Assembly: GCF_020595095.1 (NCBI RefSeq)
Contig: NZ_JAJDOP010000006.1
Coordinates: 62,001 to 126,000, forward strand
DNA: 64,000 bases
Source of the DNA: Microvirga rosea
GTDB lineage: Bacteria; Pseudomonadota; Alphaproteobacteria; Rhizobiales; Beijerinckiaceae
Direction: 5' to 3'
The translations under genes and the position numbers were made by a program. Below the pieces are notes generated by a model. That model did not search any database. It saw only the letters and a program-made list of their open reading frames with translations, and had not been told where the DNA came from. Every line of letters begins with the position of its first letter. The first letter of the stretch is position 1. Of this stretch, positions 27,310 to 37,488 are shown one piece after another.

Positions 27310-28461
27310 TTATTCATTGAGGTTGCGGTTTGCGGCCTCGCGGACCGGCGGCAAGGTTGAGACTTGCGGATTGACCTTTATTCCGGGTCGAACCCTCGCC
27401 AAACCGTTGACCACGATATTTTCATCGCCCTTCAGCCCCGTACGGATGACCCGATAGCCATCAATTCTTGGCCCGGGGCGAACGGGCCTTATGCTGACGG
27501 TGTTATCCTCACCGACCACGTAGACAATTCGACGGTCCTGATCGCTTCCGACAGCCTCGTCGGGAACGAGAATACCTTTATAGGGATTTGAACCCATAAG
27601 GCTGATGCGTCCGAAAAGACCCGGTGTGAGGAAAAGATCCTTGTTGTCGAAGATGGCCCTAGCCCGAATGGTACCGCTTGCCGCGTCAAGACGGTTGTCG
27701 ATGAAATCAAGCTTACCTGTGCGTTTGGCAAGCCTCTCGTCGGTCATCGTCAATTCGACCTGATTGGGGCCGTCCTGGGTCGACGTACGCGTTCCACCGT
27801 TCTCCTGCCGCGAGTAGGCAAGATAAGAACGTTCATCGACATCGAAATAGAAGTGTATCGGATCCAGCGAAACAATGTTTGTCAGGATCGTTTCGTTGGC
27901 GTTGATCAGGTTGCCGACGGATACAAGTTTGCGTGAGATCCGCCCGGCAATGGGAGCCTTGATCTGCGTGAATTCTAAATCCAGGCGCGCATTGCGGAGG
28001 GCGCCCTGTGCGCGATCGAGCTCGGCCCGAGCCGTTAGAAAATTTGATCGACGCTGGTCTAGGAGCTGCTCGGCGATATTGCCGGACTTACGCAGCTGCT
28101 CCGCTCTGTCCAGATCATTCGACGCAAATTCGACCCTGACCTGGGCGGAAGCCACCGTTGCTTCCGCTTGTTCCAAGGCTGCCTGGTACGGGCGTTGATC
28201 AATCGTAAAAAGGGGGTCGCCTTCCTTGACGATCGCGCCGTCGACGAAGTGAATTTTGTCCAGGTAGCCGGATACGCGGGCCCTGATATCGACTTGATCG
28301 ATGGCGTCGAAGCGCCCGATGAAATCGTCCCGCTCTACGATGTCTTTGACGACGGGTTTGGCAACGGTGACTTGTGGCGGCGGTGGAGTTTGAGCGTAGG
28401 TGAGTTCAGGGGGCAGCAACGCCAACGCGGCAATAAGGGTCACGGTCCTCAGACACGACAT
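27310..28461 (-). CDS. RND efflux periplasmic adaptor (MexA/AcrA type)
   Basis: A 383-residue membrane-fusion protein with signal sequence MSCLRTVTLIAALALLPPELTYAQ. A lipoyl half motif follows (DIRARVSGYLDKIHFVDGAIVKEGDPLF), then a short alpha-hairpin (QAEATVASAQVRVEF), the second half motif (IKAPIAGRISRKLVSVGNLI) and a beta-barrel/MP domain with VPDEAV and GLKGDENIVVNGL. ATG 28461 has GGAGGA six bases upstream and starts the signal peptide; an ATG at 28497 would add 12 residues. It lacks the lipobox Cys of AcrA, so it is soluble or anchored otherwise. It forms an operon with the pump gene; no regulator or outer-membrane channel gene is adjacent. Confidence 0.92.
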   Translation of the reverse strand: MSCLRTVTLIAALALLPPELTYAQTPPPPQVTVAKPVVKDIVERDDFIGRFDAIDQVDIRARVSGYLDKIHFVDGAIVKEGDPLFTIDQRPYQAALEQAEATVASAQVRVEFASNDLDRAEQLRKSGNIAEQLLDQRRSNFLTARAELDRAQGALRNARLDLEFTQIKAPIAGRISRKLVSVGNLINANETILTNIVSLDPIHFYFDVDERSYLAYSRQENGGTRTSTQDGPNQVELTMTDERLAKRTGKLDFIDNRLDAASGTIRARAIFDNKDLFLTPGLFGRISLMGSNPYKGILVPDEAVGSDQDRRIVYVVGEDNTVSIRPVRPGPRIDGYRVIRTGLKGDENIVVNGLARVRPGIKVNPQVSTLPPVREAANRNLNE

Positions 28462-28716
28462 AGCGTCCTCCGTCCGAATGAGGCGAAGATCATTCAATGT
28501 ATTCGCCTCGTCGAATTACAGAAAATCAGGGTGAAATGCTTTTCCGCAAATCCGATATGTCACATTAACGTGGCAGTTGGGTGGCTATGTTAAGCGGGGT
28601 TTCCCTCGTCAGACAAGATGATCATTGTTACAGCAGCGAGAGCTTCTTGTCGGGAAGAATCGGTTTCATCAGCTGAAAGTCGTTTGCGATATAAAGTTTC
28701 TTTTCGGACCGTGCCT

Positions 28717-29508
28717 TCAGTGAACTTCGCTGGCACGCATCGCTTCAACCCGTATTTCCTCCGTCAGGAGAGCCTTGAGGTCGGAGAACTCAATACTGGT
28801 TTTCATCCTGTAGTGCCGCGGATGCGGAAGCTCGACAGGGATATCGGCCTTGATTTGTCCTGGGCGCGCCGTCATGACGACGACGCGGGACGCAAGGAAG
28901 ATTGCTTCCTCGATGTCGTGAGTTACGAACAGGACGGTCTTTCGCTCCCGCTCCCAGATCCCAAGTAGAAGTTCCTGCATGAGAGAACGGGTCTGATTGT
29001 CGAGGGCGCCGAATGGCTCGTCAAGAAGCAGGATGGCGGGATCGTTGGCAAGCGCACGCGCGATAGCCGTTCGTTGCTGCATGCCGCCTGATAACTGCTT
29101 CGGGTAATGCTGCTCGAAGCCGCGCAACCCCACCTTGTCGATATAGGACGCGACAATTTCCCGGCGCATGCTTGACGGGACGCTTTTCTCTCGCAAACCG
29201 TATGCGATGTTATCCGCGACGGTCAGCCATGGAAAGAGGGTGTAGGATTGAAACACCATGCCGCGATCGGCGCCAGGTGCCCTGATTTCCTGCCCTTTGA
29301 GAACGACCCTGCCGGATGTCGGCTTGTCGAGGCCGGCAACAATCCGGAGCAGAGTCGACTTTCCGCAGCCGGAGGGCCCGAGAATGGTGATGAAGTCGTT
29401 CTCCGTCACGGAAAGATTGGTGGGCTCGAGCGCCCGTACGGGAGCGCCTCCCCGCATGCCAGGGAAAACACGCGACACGTTGTCGATCGTCAAAACAGTG
29501 TTTGTCAT
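28717..29508 (-). CDS. ABC transporter ATPase, TauB/SsuB/NrtD family (hut-linked)
   Basis: A 263-residue ATPase: Walker A GPSGCGKS (44-51), signature LSGGM (139-143), Walker B ILLLDEP (159-165) and H-loop THDIEEA. It energises import with the membrane protein encoded upstream (four-base ATGA overlap) and the binding protein at 31324. The frame continues upstream to 29919 in the permease region, but ATG 29508 is the coupled start. Because the operon begins next to a HutC-type operator, the substrate is probably histidine, urocanate or another hut intermediate rather than taurine or nitrate. Confidence 0.9.
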   Translation of the reverse strand: MTNTVLTIDNVSRVFPGMRGGAPVRALEPTNLSVTENDFITILGPSGCGKSTLLRIVAGLDKPTSGRVVLKGQEIRAPGADRGMVFQSYTLFPWLTVADNIAYGLREKSVPSSMRREIVASYIDKVGLRGFEQHYPKQLSGGMQQRTAIARALANDPAILLLDEPFGALDNQTRSLMQELLLGIWERERKTVLFVTHDIEEAIFLASRVVVMTARPGQIKADIPVELPHPRHYRMKTSIEFSDLKALLTEEIRVEAMRASEVH

Positions 29509-30281
29509 GCTAGCCGCCAAGGAAAGAGTGTTCGGTTCAAAGCCTTGAACATGAAGTCCGAAATAAGCCCGATAATGCCGATCACGATAATTCCGAAAAT
29601 CATCTGCCCGGTTGCGAGAAGGGCTTGGCTGTCGATGATCATATGGCCGATGCCGGATGATGAGCCGATCAGTTCGGCGACGATGACATATGTCCATGCC
29701 CAGCCGAGCACGAGACGGAGAATCTCTGCAATTTCGGGAGCATTGGCCGGAATGAGAACGCGCCGCACGACACCCCGGTCGTTCGACCCAAGGGTATAAG
29801 CCGCTTCGACGAGATCGCGGCGCGTATTGCCGACCGCGACTGCCACCATGAGAATGATCTGGAAAACAGACCCTATGAAAATGACTAGCAATTTCTGCAT
29901 TTCGCCGATTCCAGCCCACAGAATAAGGAGTGGAACGAACGCAGAGGCAGGCAGGTACCGGGCGAAGGAGATGAAGGGTTCGAGGAACGCCTCAAAGGGT
30001 TTGTAGGCCCCCATCAACACACCGATCGGAACCGCAACGACAGCCGCGAGGATAAAGCCTCCGACCACGCGCCAGACCGTCACCCCGATATCGGTCAGAA
30101 ACCCGAATTTCGTCAGGAGGAGCCATCCATCCTGAAGCATGGTGATTGGATCGGCCAGGAATGTTCGCGAAACGTAGCCACCGAGTGTCGCGAAAGCCCA
30201 GGCCGCAACGAAGAGCACAAAAAAAGATATACCAAGAACGACGCGTAGGCCTTGGCTAACTGGTTCGAGTGGACGTCTCAT
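29505..30281 (-). CDS. ABC transporter permease, TauC/SsuC family (hut-linked)
   Basis: A 258-residue permease with about six membrane helices and the EAA-type loop EAAYTLGSNDRGVVRRVLIPANAPEI (seen in part as EAAYTLGSND), which contacts the ATPase. The start is ATG 30281 (MRRPLEPVSQGLRV); the longer frame upstream is non-hydrophobic and covers an intergenic hairpin. It lies between the binding-protein and ATPase genes. Confidence 0.88.
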   Translation of the reverse strand: MRRPLEPVSQGLRVVLGISFFVLFVAAWAFATLGGYVSRTFLADPITMLQDGWLLLTKFGFLTDIGVTVWRVVGGFILAAVVAVPIGVLMGAYKPFEAFLEPFISFARYLPASAFVPLLILWAGIGEMQKLLVIFIGSVFQIILMVAVAVGNTRRDLVEAAYTLGSNDRGVVRRVLIPANAPEIAEILRLVLGWAWTYVIVAELIGSSSGIGHMIIDSQALLATGQMIFGIIVIGIIGLISDFMFKALNRTLFPWRLA

Positions 30282-30344
30282 GAACGAATGCCCGCCGCCT
30301 GGAAAGGAGCCCAGTCCAGGTCCGCATGAGGGAAAGGAGCGAAG

Positions 30345-30369
30345 CGGCGGCTCGCTATGGGAGCCGCCG
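30345..30369 (-). promoter_or_regulatory. Hairpin directly after the binding-protein gene
   Basis: CGGCGGCTC (30345-30353) and GAGCCGCCG (30361-30369) form a perfect 9-base stem with a 7-base loop, 13 bases after the binding-protein stop and before the permease start. No T-run follows in the direction of transcription. It most likely stabilises the upstream mRNA, giving more binding protein than permease, rather than ending transcription. Confidence 0.6.
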
Positions 30370-30382
30370 TGCAAGGGATCAG

Positions 30383-31324
30383 CTACTGGATGAAGCTGGT
30401 ATCAGCGAGCGCGTTCATGTCCGGTCTCTGCTTGATGATGCCAATTTCCAGCAGAAGGTCCGCGGCTTCAGCCGAAAACGTCTTGAACTCGCTGTCGAAG
30501 AACTTCTTATTGGCCTCTCGGTCCTGCCAGCGCAGGAACTTTGCCGACGCGGCAAAGGCCTCGCCTGTCTGTTTTACGTCGGCTCCCATAATCTCATAGG
30601 CCTTCGCGGGTTCTTTGGCGATCATATCAAGAGCTTCGAAATAGCTGTCCGCAAGAGCTTTTGCGGCCTTTGGATTGTCGCTCAGGAATTTCGGCGTGCA
30701 GCCGAAGGTGTCCATCACCATCGGATAATCGAGGGTCGTTGCAATGATCTTGCCGGATTGCGGCGCCGCGCGCACGGAGGAGAGATAGGGCTCGTAAGTC
30801 ATGGCGGCATCATTCTGGCCTGCGATGAAAGCCTGAGCGGCGGGACCTGGCTCCATATTGACGACAGTCGCGTCCTTTACGGAAAGACCGTTTTTCTTGA
30901 GCATCCAAGCAAGCGCGAAATAGGGGGAGGTACCGGGTGCTGAAGCAGCGACGGTTTTTCCCTTGATATCCTTGATCGAGCCGATCGTGTTGCGCACGAC
31001 CATGCCGTCGGCGCCGTAGCTCTTGTCGAGCTGGAAGATCTGCTTCGTCGGGACACCGTTCGCGTTCCAGACGATCCAGGTTTCAACTGTGGTGGCGGCG
31101 CATTGAATGTCGCCGGACTGGATCGCGAGGTGGCGGCTGGCCTGAGGCACCTTCTTCAGCGTGACATCGAGGCCGTTCTTTTTGAAGATGCCCGCTTCCT
31201 GTGCGAGTGTCAGGGGAGCAAAGCCGGTCCAGCCGGAAATTCCCACCGCTACCTTCGTATCCTGCGCCGATGCCGAGCCCGCTGCCAGCGAAAGCAGCGC
31301 CAAACCACCTATGATCGATTTCAT
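30383..31324 (-). CDS. ABC transporter substrate-binding protein, NMT1/TauA-like (hut-linked)
   Basis: A 313-residue periplasmic binding protein with signal peptide MKSIIGGLALLSLAAGSASAQ. The rest is the two-lobed NMT1/SsuA fold (GFAPLTLAQEAGIFKKNGLDV, GKTVAASAPGTSPYFALAWML, MTYEPYLSSV). Two adjacent ATGs exist; the second (31324) sits 5 bases after GGAGG. The gene begins 131 bases from the palindrome TGTATAGACA, the same sequence as at hutI/hutF. The ligand is not readable; the hut context favours histidine, urocanate or a related compound. Confidence 0.87.
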   Translation of the reverse strand: MKSIIGGLALLSLAAGSASAQDTKVAVGISGWTGFAPLTLAQEAGIFKKNGLDVTLKKVPQASRHLAIQSGDIQCAATTVETWIVWNANGVPTKQIFQLDKSYGADGMVVRNTIGSIKDIKGKTVAASAPGTSPYFALAWMLKKNGLSVKDATVVNMEPGPAAQAFIAGQNDAAMTYEPYLSSVRAAPQSGKIIATTLDYPMVMDTFGCTPKFLSDNPKAAKALADSYFEALDMIAKEPAKAYEIMGADVKQTGEAFAASAKFLRWQDREANKKFFDSEFKTFSAEAADLLLEIGIIKQRPDMNALADTSFIQ

Positions 31325-31455
31325 CATGACCTCCACGTCACCCTGCCGTCTCGTCTATCGGTCGCCGTGACATCTCTGGTCTATCTCTGTCTTTTGCCGT
31401 CACGGTTCGATGCGAGTGTCCGCAGATCGCACCATGACGGAAGTCGGATGTCAAA

Positions 31456-31465
31456 TGTATAGACA
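31456..31465. promoter_or_regulatory. HutC-type operator upstream of the ABC transporter
   Basis: TGTATAGACA is the exact reverse complement of the site at 37390-37399. The match extends to ATGTATAGACA when flanks are compared. It lies between hutD and the transporter operon, which suggests that HutC represses the transporter together with the hut genes. Confidence 0.7.
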
Positions 31466-31520
31466 TGAGGGGCTGCTGGAACTTTCCTCATTCGGCACGA
31501 ACTTCACACTTTATTGCTCT

Positions 31521-32093
31521 CTAATCAGGCGTAATCTCGATCAGCACCGCCCTGCCAGGGCCAGAGAGAGGGATGAGATCAGTCCAGGCCGGCAGCATCA
31601 GCGTGTCGTGCGTCTCCAGCGCATGCATGGTTCCGCCCAAGGTTACGTTCAACCGCCCATTCAAGGGTGTAATAAAGGCCATGTGGGCATCTTCGGCCAG
31701 GAGGGCTGTTCCGGCCTCAAGCGTCCGCGTGCGATGACGAAACTGCCCACGACGGGTCATGACATTGAGGTCGCGGATTGGACCTGACAGGAGACGGCAC
31801 GTCGTTGGGTCGTCCCCCGAGAACGATAACTTGTCCGACGGGCCCTTCAGTCGGAATGGAACTCCTCCGACGGTCAGCTCGATGTTTCCGCCTTCCATCA
31901 CGATCAGGGTCCGGTCGACACCCGGAAAAGCGGAGAAGGGGCCCTCCATCGCCACGTCGGCCATGCTGATGCGCCAGCCGAAAGTGTCAAAGCCGGCGCC
32001 ATGCGGAAAGACGGAAATCTCTGACGTCGTCCCGCCGCCATTCTTCCACGGAACCCTCACGAGCTCTGCAGCGCGAATCACATGAGGGGTCAT
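31521..32093 (-). CDS. hutD: HutD family protein
   Basis: A 190-residue bicupin of the HutD family: VPWKNGGGTTSEISVFP at the start, FGWRISMADVAMEGPFS, and PFSAFPGVDRTLIVMEG. HutD is found in many hut operons and seems to limit the upper level of hut activity, perhaps by binding a pathway intermediate such as formimino-glutamate or urocanate; it is not a pathway enzyme. It is the last hut gene of this strand, starting 10 bases after hutU. Confidence 0.93.
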   Translation of the reverse strand: MTPHVIRAAELVRVPWKNGGGTTSEISVFPHGAGFDTFGWRISMADVAMEGPFSAFPGVDRTLIVMEGGNIELTVGGVPFRLKGPSDKLSFSGDDPTTCRLLSGPIRDLNVMTRRGQFRHRTRTLEAGTALLAEDAHMAFITPLNGRLNVTLGGTMHALETHDTLMLPAWTDLIPLSGPGRAVLIEITPD

Positions 32094-32103
32094 GGTTTTC
32101 TCC

Positions 32104-33768
32104 TCAACGGAGGCTTGGAAGGTTCAGGTTGTGCTCTTGTGCGCAGTCGATCGCAAGATCATAGCCCGCATCCGCATGACGCATAACTCCTGTGGCTGGA
32201 TCATTCCACAAAACCCTCTCGATGCGTTTCGCGGCTTCCGGGGTTCCGTCACAGACGATGACCATCCCCGAGTGTTGTGAGAATCCCATTCCAACGCCGC
32301 CGCCATGGTGGAGGGAGACCCAAGTGGCGCCTGATGCGCAATTCAGCAGCGCATTGAGGAGCGGCCAATCCGAAACGGCATCGGACCCGTCCTTCATGGC
32401 TTCCGTCTCCCGGTTCGGACTTGCCACGGAGCCGGAATCCAGGTGATCACGCCCGATCACGATGGGCGCTTTCAGCTCTCCCTTCGCCACCATTTCGTTG
32501 AAGGCGAGCCCGAGGCGATGACGATCGCCAAGCCCAACCCAACAGATACGTGCTGGAAGGCCTTGGAACTTGATGCGTTTCTGCGCCATGTCGAGCCAGT
32601 TATGCAGGTGCTTATTGTCCGGCAGCAGCTCCTTCACCTTTGCGTCCGTACGATAAATATCTTCCGGATCGCCGGACAGCGCAGCCCAGCGGAACGGCCC
32701 GATGCCGCGGCAGAAGAGCGGGCGAATATAGGCCGGAACGAAGCCCGGAAATGCGAAGGCATCCTCGACGCCTTCTTCCTTTGCCATCTGGCGGATGTTG
32801 TTGCCGTAGTCGAGTGTCGGCACGCCATCCTTATGGAAATCAAGCATGGCCCGTACATGCTCAGCCATGGATCGCTTGGCGGCATGTTCAACCGCTTTTG
32901 GATCCGTTTCACGCTTGGCTTCCCACTCGGCGACGCTCCAGCCTTTTGGCAGGTAGCCATTTACGGGATCATGCGCGGATGTCTGGTCCGTAACCGCATC
33001 GGGGCGGATGCCGCGCCGATAGATTTCAGGATAGAGCTCGGCCGCGTTGCCAAGAAGGCCGACGGAAAGGGGCTTCCGTTCACGGCACGATTGCTCGATG
33101 AGACTCATGGCCTCATCGAGCGAGTCCGCCCGTCGATCGACATACCCTGTTTTGAGACGCATTTCGATCCGGCTCGCCTGGCATTCGATAGCCAAACAGG
33201 AAGCCCCTGCCATCGTGGCCGCAAGAGGCTGAGCGCCCCCCATGCCGCCCAGGCCGGCTGTCAGAATCCAGCGACCTGAGAGGTCGCCGCCATAGTGCTG
33301 ACGCCCGACTTCCACGAACGTCTCGTAGGTGCCCTGCACAATCCCTTGGCTTCCGATGTAGATCCACGACCCTGCAGTCATTTGGCCGTACATCATGAGA
33401 CCCTTGCGGTCGAGTTCATGGAACTTGTCCCAGGTGGCCCAATGCGGAACAAGGTTTGAATTCGCAATCAGGACACGAGGAGCATCCGGGTGAGTACGAA
33501 AGACGCCGACCGGCTTACCCGACTGGACAAGGAGCGTCTCGTCCGGTTCCAATGTCTTCAGAGTCGACGTGATGCGGTCAAAGCTCTCCCAATCACGCGC
33601 CGCCCGCCCAATTCCTCCATAAACGACAAGCTCACCGGGTTTTTCCGCGACCTCCGGATCGAGGTTGTTCATGAGCATGCGTAAGGGAGCCTCGGTAAGC
33701 CAGCTCTTCGCCGAGAGTTCAGTTCCGTGAGCAGCGCGGATCACCCGTGCGTTATCAATGCGGTGCAT
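32104..33768 (-). CDS. hutU: Urocanate hydratase
   Basis: A 554-residue cytosolic enzyme, full length for the family. It adds water to urocanate to give imidazolonepropionate, using NAD+ as an electrophilic cofactor; [14 protein letters not shown] marks the nucleotide-binding core. [20 protein letters not shown] and the C-terminal [19 protein letters not shown] are family signatures. It starts 12 bases after hutG. Second step of histidine breakdown. Confidence 0.98.
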   Translation of the reverse strand: MHRIDNARVIRAAHGTELSAKSWLTEAPLRMLMNNLDPEVAEKPGELVVYGGIGRAARDWESFDRITSTLKTLEPDETLLVQSGKPVGVFRTHPDAPRVLIANSNLVPHWATWDKFHELDRKGLMMYGQMTAGSWIYIGSQGIVQGTYETFVEVGRQHYGGDLSGRWILTAGLGGMGGAQPLAATMAGASCLAIECQASRIEMRLKTGYVDRRADSLDEAMSLIEQSCRERKPLSVGLLGNAAELYPEIYRRGIRPDAVTDQTSAHDPVNGYLPKGWSVAEWEAKRETDPKAVEHAAKRSMAEHVRAMLDFHKDGVPTLDYGNNIRQMAKEEGVEDAFAFPGFVPAYIRPLFCRGIGPFRWAALSGDPEDIYRTDAKVKELLPDNKHLHNWLDMAQKRIKFQGLPARICWVGLGDRHRLGLAFNEMVAKGELKAPIVIGRDHLDSGSVASPNRETEAMKDGSDAVSDWPLLNALLNCASGATWVSLHHGGGVGMGFSQHSGMVIVCDGTPEAAKRIERVLWNDPATGVMRHADAGYDLAIDCAQEHNLNLPSLR

Positions 33769-33780
33769 GGCAGTTCCTCG

Positions 33781-34614
33781 TTAGGCTTCGTGCTTTGCGA
33801 AAGTCAGACAGCATTCCAGAATATGGGTAAGGACACTACGCATCGGCGCCGCGAAAGAGGCATCATATGGCGTCGGCCATTGCCCTTCCGCGACCGGGCC
33901 GATGGGCTCGTGCATATACCCTCGGCAAGCCAGCTCCATCTGTATGGCATGAATTCCGGCAGCAGGCTTACCCATATTTCGGGTGATATAGCCGCCCTTG
34001 AACCGACCGTTCGTAACGTGCGTGAACGCGCTCTCGGTGCAGATCGCCTCGATCTCACGTGTCAGTTCAGGATCGCAACTTGCCCCGTCATTCGTGCCGA
34101 TGTTAAGGTGCGGAAGTGTGCCCTGGAACAGACGAGGAATGACAGAGCGGATGGAATGGCAATCATAAACCACAACGTGGGTATGCTGCGTTTGCAATCG
34201 TTCAACTTCGGCCTGAAGAGCTGCATGATAGGGGGTAAAGAAAAGATCCCGTCGTTCGGCAAGAGCCTTCTCGTCCGGCTCCGCTCCAGGACGATAGAGG
34301 GCTTCGCCGTCGAAAGTTGTCGTCGGACACAACTCTGTCGTCGCTTGCCCTGGATAGAGTGAGATTCCTGCCGGATCCCGATTTACATCGATGACGGTTC
34401 TTGAGATCGACGTGCGAATGATGGTCGCGCCGAGACCGGATGCGAAGTCATAGACATGTTCGATCCACCAATCCGCGTCCTTCCGTGATAGCCATGGCGA
34501 TACCAGTCCATTTGCGTATTCCGGCGGTATTTCCATGCCAGTGTGTGGAATACTCACAAGAAGTGGGGCGTTGCCACGGCTGATCGATAGCCAGGGAGGA
34601 GAGGTTTTGGTCAT
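33781..34614 (-). CDS. hutG: N-formylglutamate deformylase
   Basis: A 277-residue zinc hydrolase of the N-formylglutamate amidohydrolase family: LLVSIPHTGMEIP near the start, YDCHSIRSVIP, and INVDRD-type motif VIDVNRDPAG. It releases formate from N-formylglutamate to give glutamate, the last step of the five-step route. This matches the presence of hutF, which produces the formyl compound. ATG 34614 is four bases after hutH; the longer upstream frame lies in hutH and is not used. Confidence 0.95.
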   Translation of the reverse strand: MTKTSPPWLSISRGNAPLLVSIPHTGMEIPPEYANGLVSPWLSRKDADWWIEHVYDFASGLGATIIRTSISRTVIDVNRDPAGISLYPGQATTELCPTTTFDGEALYRPGAEPDEKALAERRDLFFTPYHAALQAEVERLQTQHTHVVVYDCHSIRSVIPRLFQGTLPHLNIGTNDGASCDPELTREIEAICTESAFTHVTNGRFKGGYITRNMGKPAAGIHAIQMELACRGYMHEPIGPVAEGQWPTPYDASFAAPMRSVLTHILECCLTFAKHEA

Positions 34615-34618
34615 CGGA

Positions 34619-36157
34619 TCACGCCGTGAGAGATGGAAGCAGCGCTGCGCCTGCGGCTTCAGCAAGTGCGCCGGAGCTCACCAGCTCCGTAGCCAGTTTC
34701 ATTTCAGGAGCCATGTGGCGATCATCGGCTAAGGACGGTACCTGTTCACGCAACAGAAATCGGACACGCTCGAGGGGCTCGCTCGTTCTCATGGGAGCAT
34801 GAAAGTCGCAACCTTGGGCTGCCGTCAGCAGCTCTATCCCAACCACGTTGGCCGTGTTCCGTGCCATGGGAATGAGGCGACGTGCCCCATGAGTTGCCAT
34901 GGAGACATGGTCCTCCTGATTTGCCGAAGTCGGGATTGAGTCGACGCTTGCAGGGTAGGCGCGTTGTTTGTTCTCCGACACGAGCGCGGCCGCTGTCACC
35001 TGCGGGATCATGAACCCGGAGTTCAGTCCAGGCTTTGGTGTCAGAAAAGCCGGGAGCCCCGAAAGCGCAGGATCTACAAGCATCGCTATGCGGCGTTCCG
35101 TCAACGATCCAATTTCGCAGATCGCCATAGCAATCATGTCGGCCGCAAACGCAACAGGTTCCGCGTGAAAGTTTCCACCGGAGATTACCTCGCCGGTCTC
35201 GGCAAATACCAGCGGGTTGTCCGATACTCCGTTCGCTTCAGTTTCAAGCGTGCTGGCCGCCTGCCGGAGGAGATCGAGTACGGCTCCCATGACCTGTGGT
35301 TGGCAGCGCAGGCAATAGGGATCCTGGACGCGATCGTCGTTTGTGAGGTGTGACGCACGGATCACGCTGCCCTGCATCAGAGTTCGCAAGGCAGCTGCGA
35401 CCTCGGCTTGGCCCTTGTGACGGCGCAGTGCTTGGATTCGAGGATCAAATGGTCCGTCGGATCCTTTCGCTGCGTCCGTCGCCAGAGCTCCCGTAATAAG
35501 AGCAGCCTGAAACACGCGCTCGGTTTCAAAAAGACCGGCGAGGGCAAGGGCGGTGGAGACCTGCGTTCCATTGAGCAGCGCGAGACCTTCCTTAGGGCCG
35601 AGCACCAGAGGCTCAAGGCCCGCCTGGCCAAGTGCTTCCATCGCAGGAACCTGCTCGTCGCCCACGAAAAAGGCCCCGATACCCAGTAAGGCTGCAGTCA
35701 TGTGCGCCAGAGGTGCAAGGTCGCCGGAAGCACCGACGGATCCTTGGGCTGGGACAACGGGAATAAGTCCAGCCGTAAGACAGTCCTGAAGATGTTGAAG
35801 AGTCGACCAGCGAATTCCTGATGCCCCCTGCGCCAGACTCGCAAGTTTCAAAGCCATCACAAGGCGCACGACCGACGAAGGAAGCGGTTCACCGACGCCT
35901 GCGGCATGGGATATCACAATGTTGCGCTGAAGAGTCTCTAAATCCGACGCTCCGATGCGGACGCTGGCCAGCTTTCCAAACCCCGTGTTGACCCCATAAA
36001 CAGGATCCCCCTTGGCGACGATCTGTTCAATCGTGCGCGCACCTGCTTCGACTTTCGAGCGGACGTTCAGGTCAAGTTCTATGCCGCTGCCTCGATAAAT
36101 CCGCTTCCAATCAGTGAGCGGGACCGAGCTGGGCTGCAAGATGACGGTTGTGTTCAA
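34619..36157 (-). CDS. hutH: Histidine ammonia-lyase
   Basis: A 512-residue MIO enzyme. The active-site triad Ala-Ser-Gly, which cyclises to the electrophilic MIO cofactor, is in [26 protein letters not shown] and the Tyr/Gln/Asn region ([17 protein letters not shown]) are as in the family. It converts histidine to urocanate and ammonia. The start is TTG 36157, which overlaps the hutI stop (TTGA) and has GGAGG five bases upstream; ATG 36169 is an alternative adding four residues. Confidence 0.95.
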   Translation of the reverse strand: MNTTVILQPSSVPLTDWKRIYRGSGIELDLNVRSKVEAGARTIEQIVAKGDPVYGVNTGFGKLASVRIGASDLETLQRNIVISHAAGVGEPLPSSVVRLVMALKLASLAQGASGIRWSTLQHLQDCLTAGLIPVVPAQGSVGASGDLAPLAHMTAALLGIGAFFVGDEQVPAMEALGQAGLEPLVLGPKEGLALLNGTQVSTALALAGLFETERVFQAALITGALATDAAKGSDGPFDPRIQALRRHKGQAEVAAALRTLMQGSVIRASHLTNDDRVQDPYCLRCQPQVMGAVLDLLRQAASTLETEANGVSDNPLVFAETGEVISGGNFHAEPVAFAADMIAMAICEIGSLTERRIAMLVDPALSGLPAFLTPKPGLNSGFMIPQVTAAALVSENKQRAYPASVDSIPTSANQEDHVSMATHGARRLIPMARNTANVVGIELLTAAQGCDFHAPMRTSEPLERVRFLLREQVPSLADDRHMAPEMKLATELVSSGALAEAAGAALLPSLTA

Positions 36158-37362
36158 TGTCCCCTCCATATGCGGGCATGCAACGGATTGAAGCCGATCC
36201 TGTAGACTAGCTCCGCTGGGCGCTCGATGTCCCAGATTGCAAGATCGCACCATTTGCCCGCTTCCAGCGTGCCCATATCGTCTAAGCGTCCGAGGGCGCG
36301 TGCCGCTTCTCGCGTGACGGCTGCGACGCATTCTTCCACCGTGAGGCGAAAGAGTGTCGCACCCATGTTCATTGTCAAAAGCAACGACGTCAGAGGTGAC
36401 GTGCCGGGGTTGCAATCTGTTGCAAGCGCCATGCGAGTGCCATGGTGCCGGAACGCTTCTACAGGAGGGAGTTTGGTTTCGCGAAGCATGTAGAAGGCAC
36501 CCGGCAGCAGAACTGCGACGGTTCCGGCTTGAGCCATCGCTTTGGCGCCTTGATCGTCGGTGTATTCGAGGTGATCCGCCGAGAGAGCCTTGAAACCTGC
36601 AGCCAGCTCTGCACCATGTAGGTTTGAGAGTTGGTCGGCATGCAGCTTGATATTCAATCCAAGCTCTTTTGCCGCCTTGAAAACCCGGCCAGTCTGATCC
36701 GGTGAAAAGGCGATCCCCTCACAAAATGCGTCGACAGCGTCGATCAAGCCTTCTTGCACCAGGGCTGGCAGCATCTCCCGGCAGACTTTATCGATGTAAG
36801 CATCTTTATCCCCGCCGGCCTCGGGAGGAAGCGCATGAGCTCCGAGGAATGTCGTCGTGACGTTGACGGGGCGCGCCGTGGAAAGTTGGCGAGCGGCGCG
36901 GAGCATCCGCGCCTCCGTTTCAAGATCGAGGCCATAGCCCGACTTGATCTCGACGGTGGTGCAGCCCTCCGCAATCAAGTGGTCGAGCCGCCGAAGCGCG
37001 CTGGCGATGAGCTCGCTTTCTGTCGCAGCCCTTGTGGCTTTGACAGTGGAAATGATTCCACCTCCCGCGCGAGCAATTTCCTCATAGCTCGCCCCGTTAA
37101 GACGAAGCTCGAATTCTCGGGCGCGATCCCCTCCAAAGACAAGATGAGTATGACAGTCGATGAGGCCTGGAGTGATCCACCGGCCGTCGCAGTCGATCTT
37201 TTCCATGGCCTCCCACGAGGCTGGAAGCCGGTCGGATGGCCCAGCAAAGACAATGCGCCCATCCTTCGCGGCGATGGCGCCGTCCTCAACGATTCCGAGG
37301 CCGCCCATGTGCTCGGCCAGGGTCGCCAGACGGGCCCGGTACCAGATCCGGTCGAGGCGCAT
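36154..37362 (-). CDS. hutI: Imidazolonepropionase
   Basis: A 402-residue metal-dependent hydrolase of the amidohydrolase superfamily: [22 protein letters not shown] carries the His-x-His metal ligands. KLHADQLSN and [12 protein letters not shown] provide further ligands. It opens imidazolonepropionate to formimino-glutamate, the third step. ATG 37362 is seven bases after GGAGG; an upstream ATG adds five residues. It is the first gene of the - strand hut operon, 28 bases from a HutC-type palindrome. Confidence 0.96.
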   Translation of the reverse strand: MRLDRIWYRARLATLAEHMGGLGIVEDGAIAAKDGRIVFAGPSDRLPASWEAMEKIDCDGRWITPGLIDCHTHLVFGGDRAREFELRLNGASYEEIARAGGGIISTVKATRAATESELIASALRRLDHLIAEGCTTVEIKSGYGLDLETEARMLRAARQLSTARPVNVTTTFLGAHALPPEAGGDKDAYIDKVCREMLPALVQEGLIDAVDAFCEGIAFSPDQTGRVFKAAKELGLNIKLHADQLSNLHGAELAAGFKALSADHLEYTDDQGAKAMAQAGTVAVLLPGAFYMLRETKLPPVEAFRHHGTRMALATDCNPGTSPLTSLLLTMNMGATLFRLTVEECVAAVTREAARALGRLDDMGTLEAGKWCDLAIWDIERPAELVYRIGFNPLHARIWRGH

Positions 37363-37389
37363 GGTCCATCCTCCCATCTTCTTCGGTAT

Positions 37390-37399
37390 TGTCTATACA
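37390..37399. promoter_or_regulatory. HutC-type operator, hutI side
   Basis: TGTCTATACA, flanked as ATTGTCTATACAT, is a near-palindrome 28 bases upstream of hutI. Its reverse complement occurs at 31456-31465. It resembles the TGTATAnACA sites bound by HutC of the GntR family. Confidence 0.72.
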
Positions 37400-37419
37400 T
37401 AAACGCGAGTTGAAATTAT

Positions 37420-37429
37420 TGTCTAGACT
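37420..37429. promoter_or_regulatory. HutC-type operator, hutF side
   Basis: TGTCTAGACT, with the perfect inner palindrome GTCTAGAC, has its centre 30 bases (about three helical turns) from the previous site and lies 60 bases before hutF. The pair could bind two HutC dimers on the same DNA face and control both divergent promoters. Confidence 0.62.
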
Positions 37430-37488
37430 TATTCTGAGGTCTGGGATCGATTTAGGATCCTGAACCAGACGAAAGGGGACACGACGCT

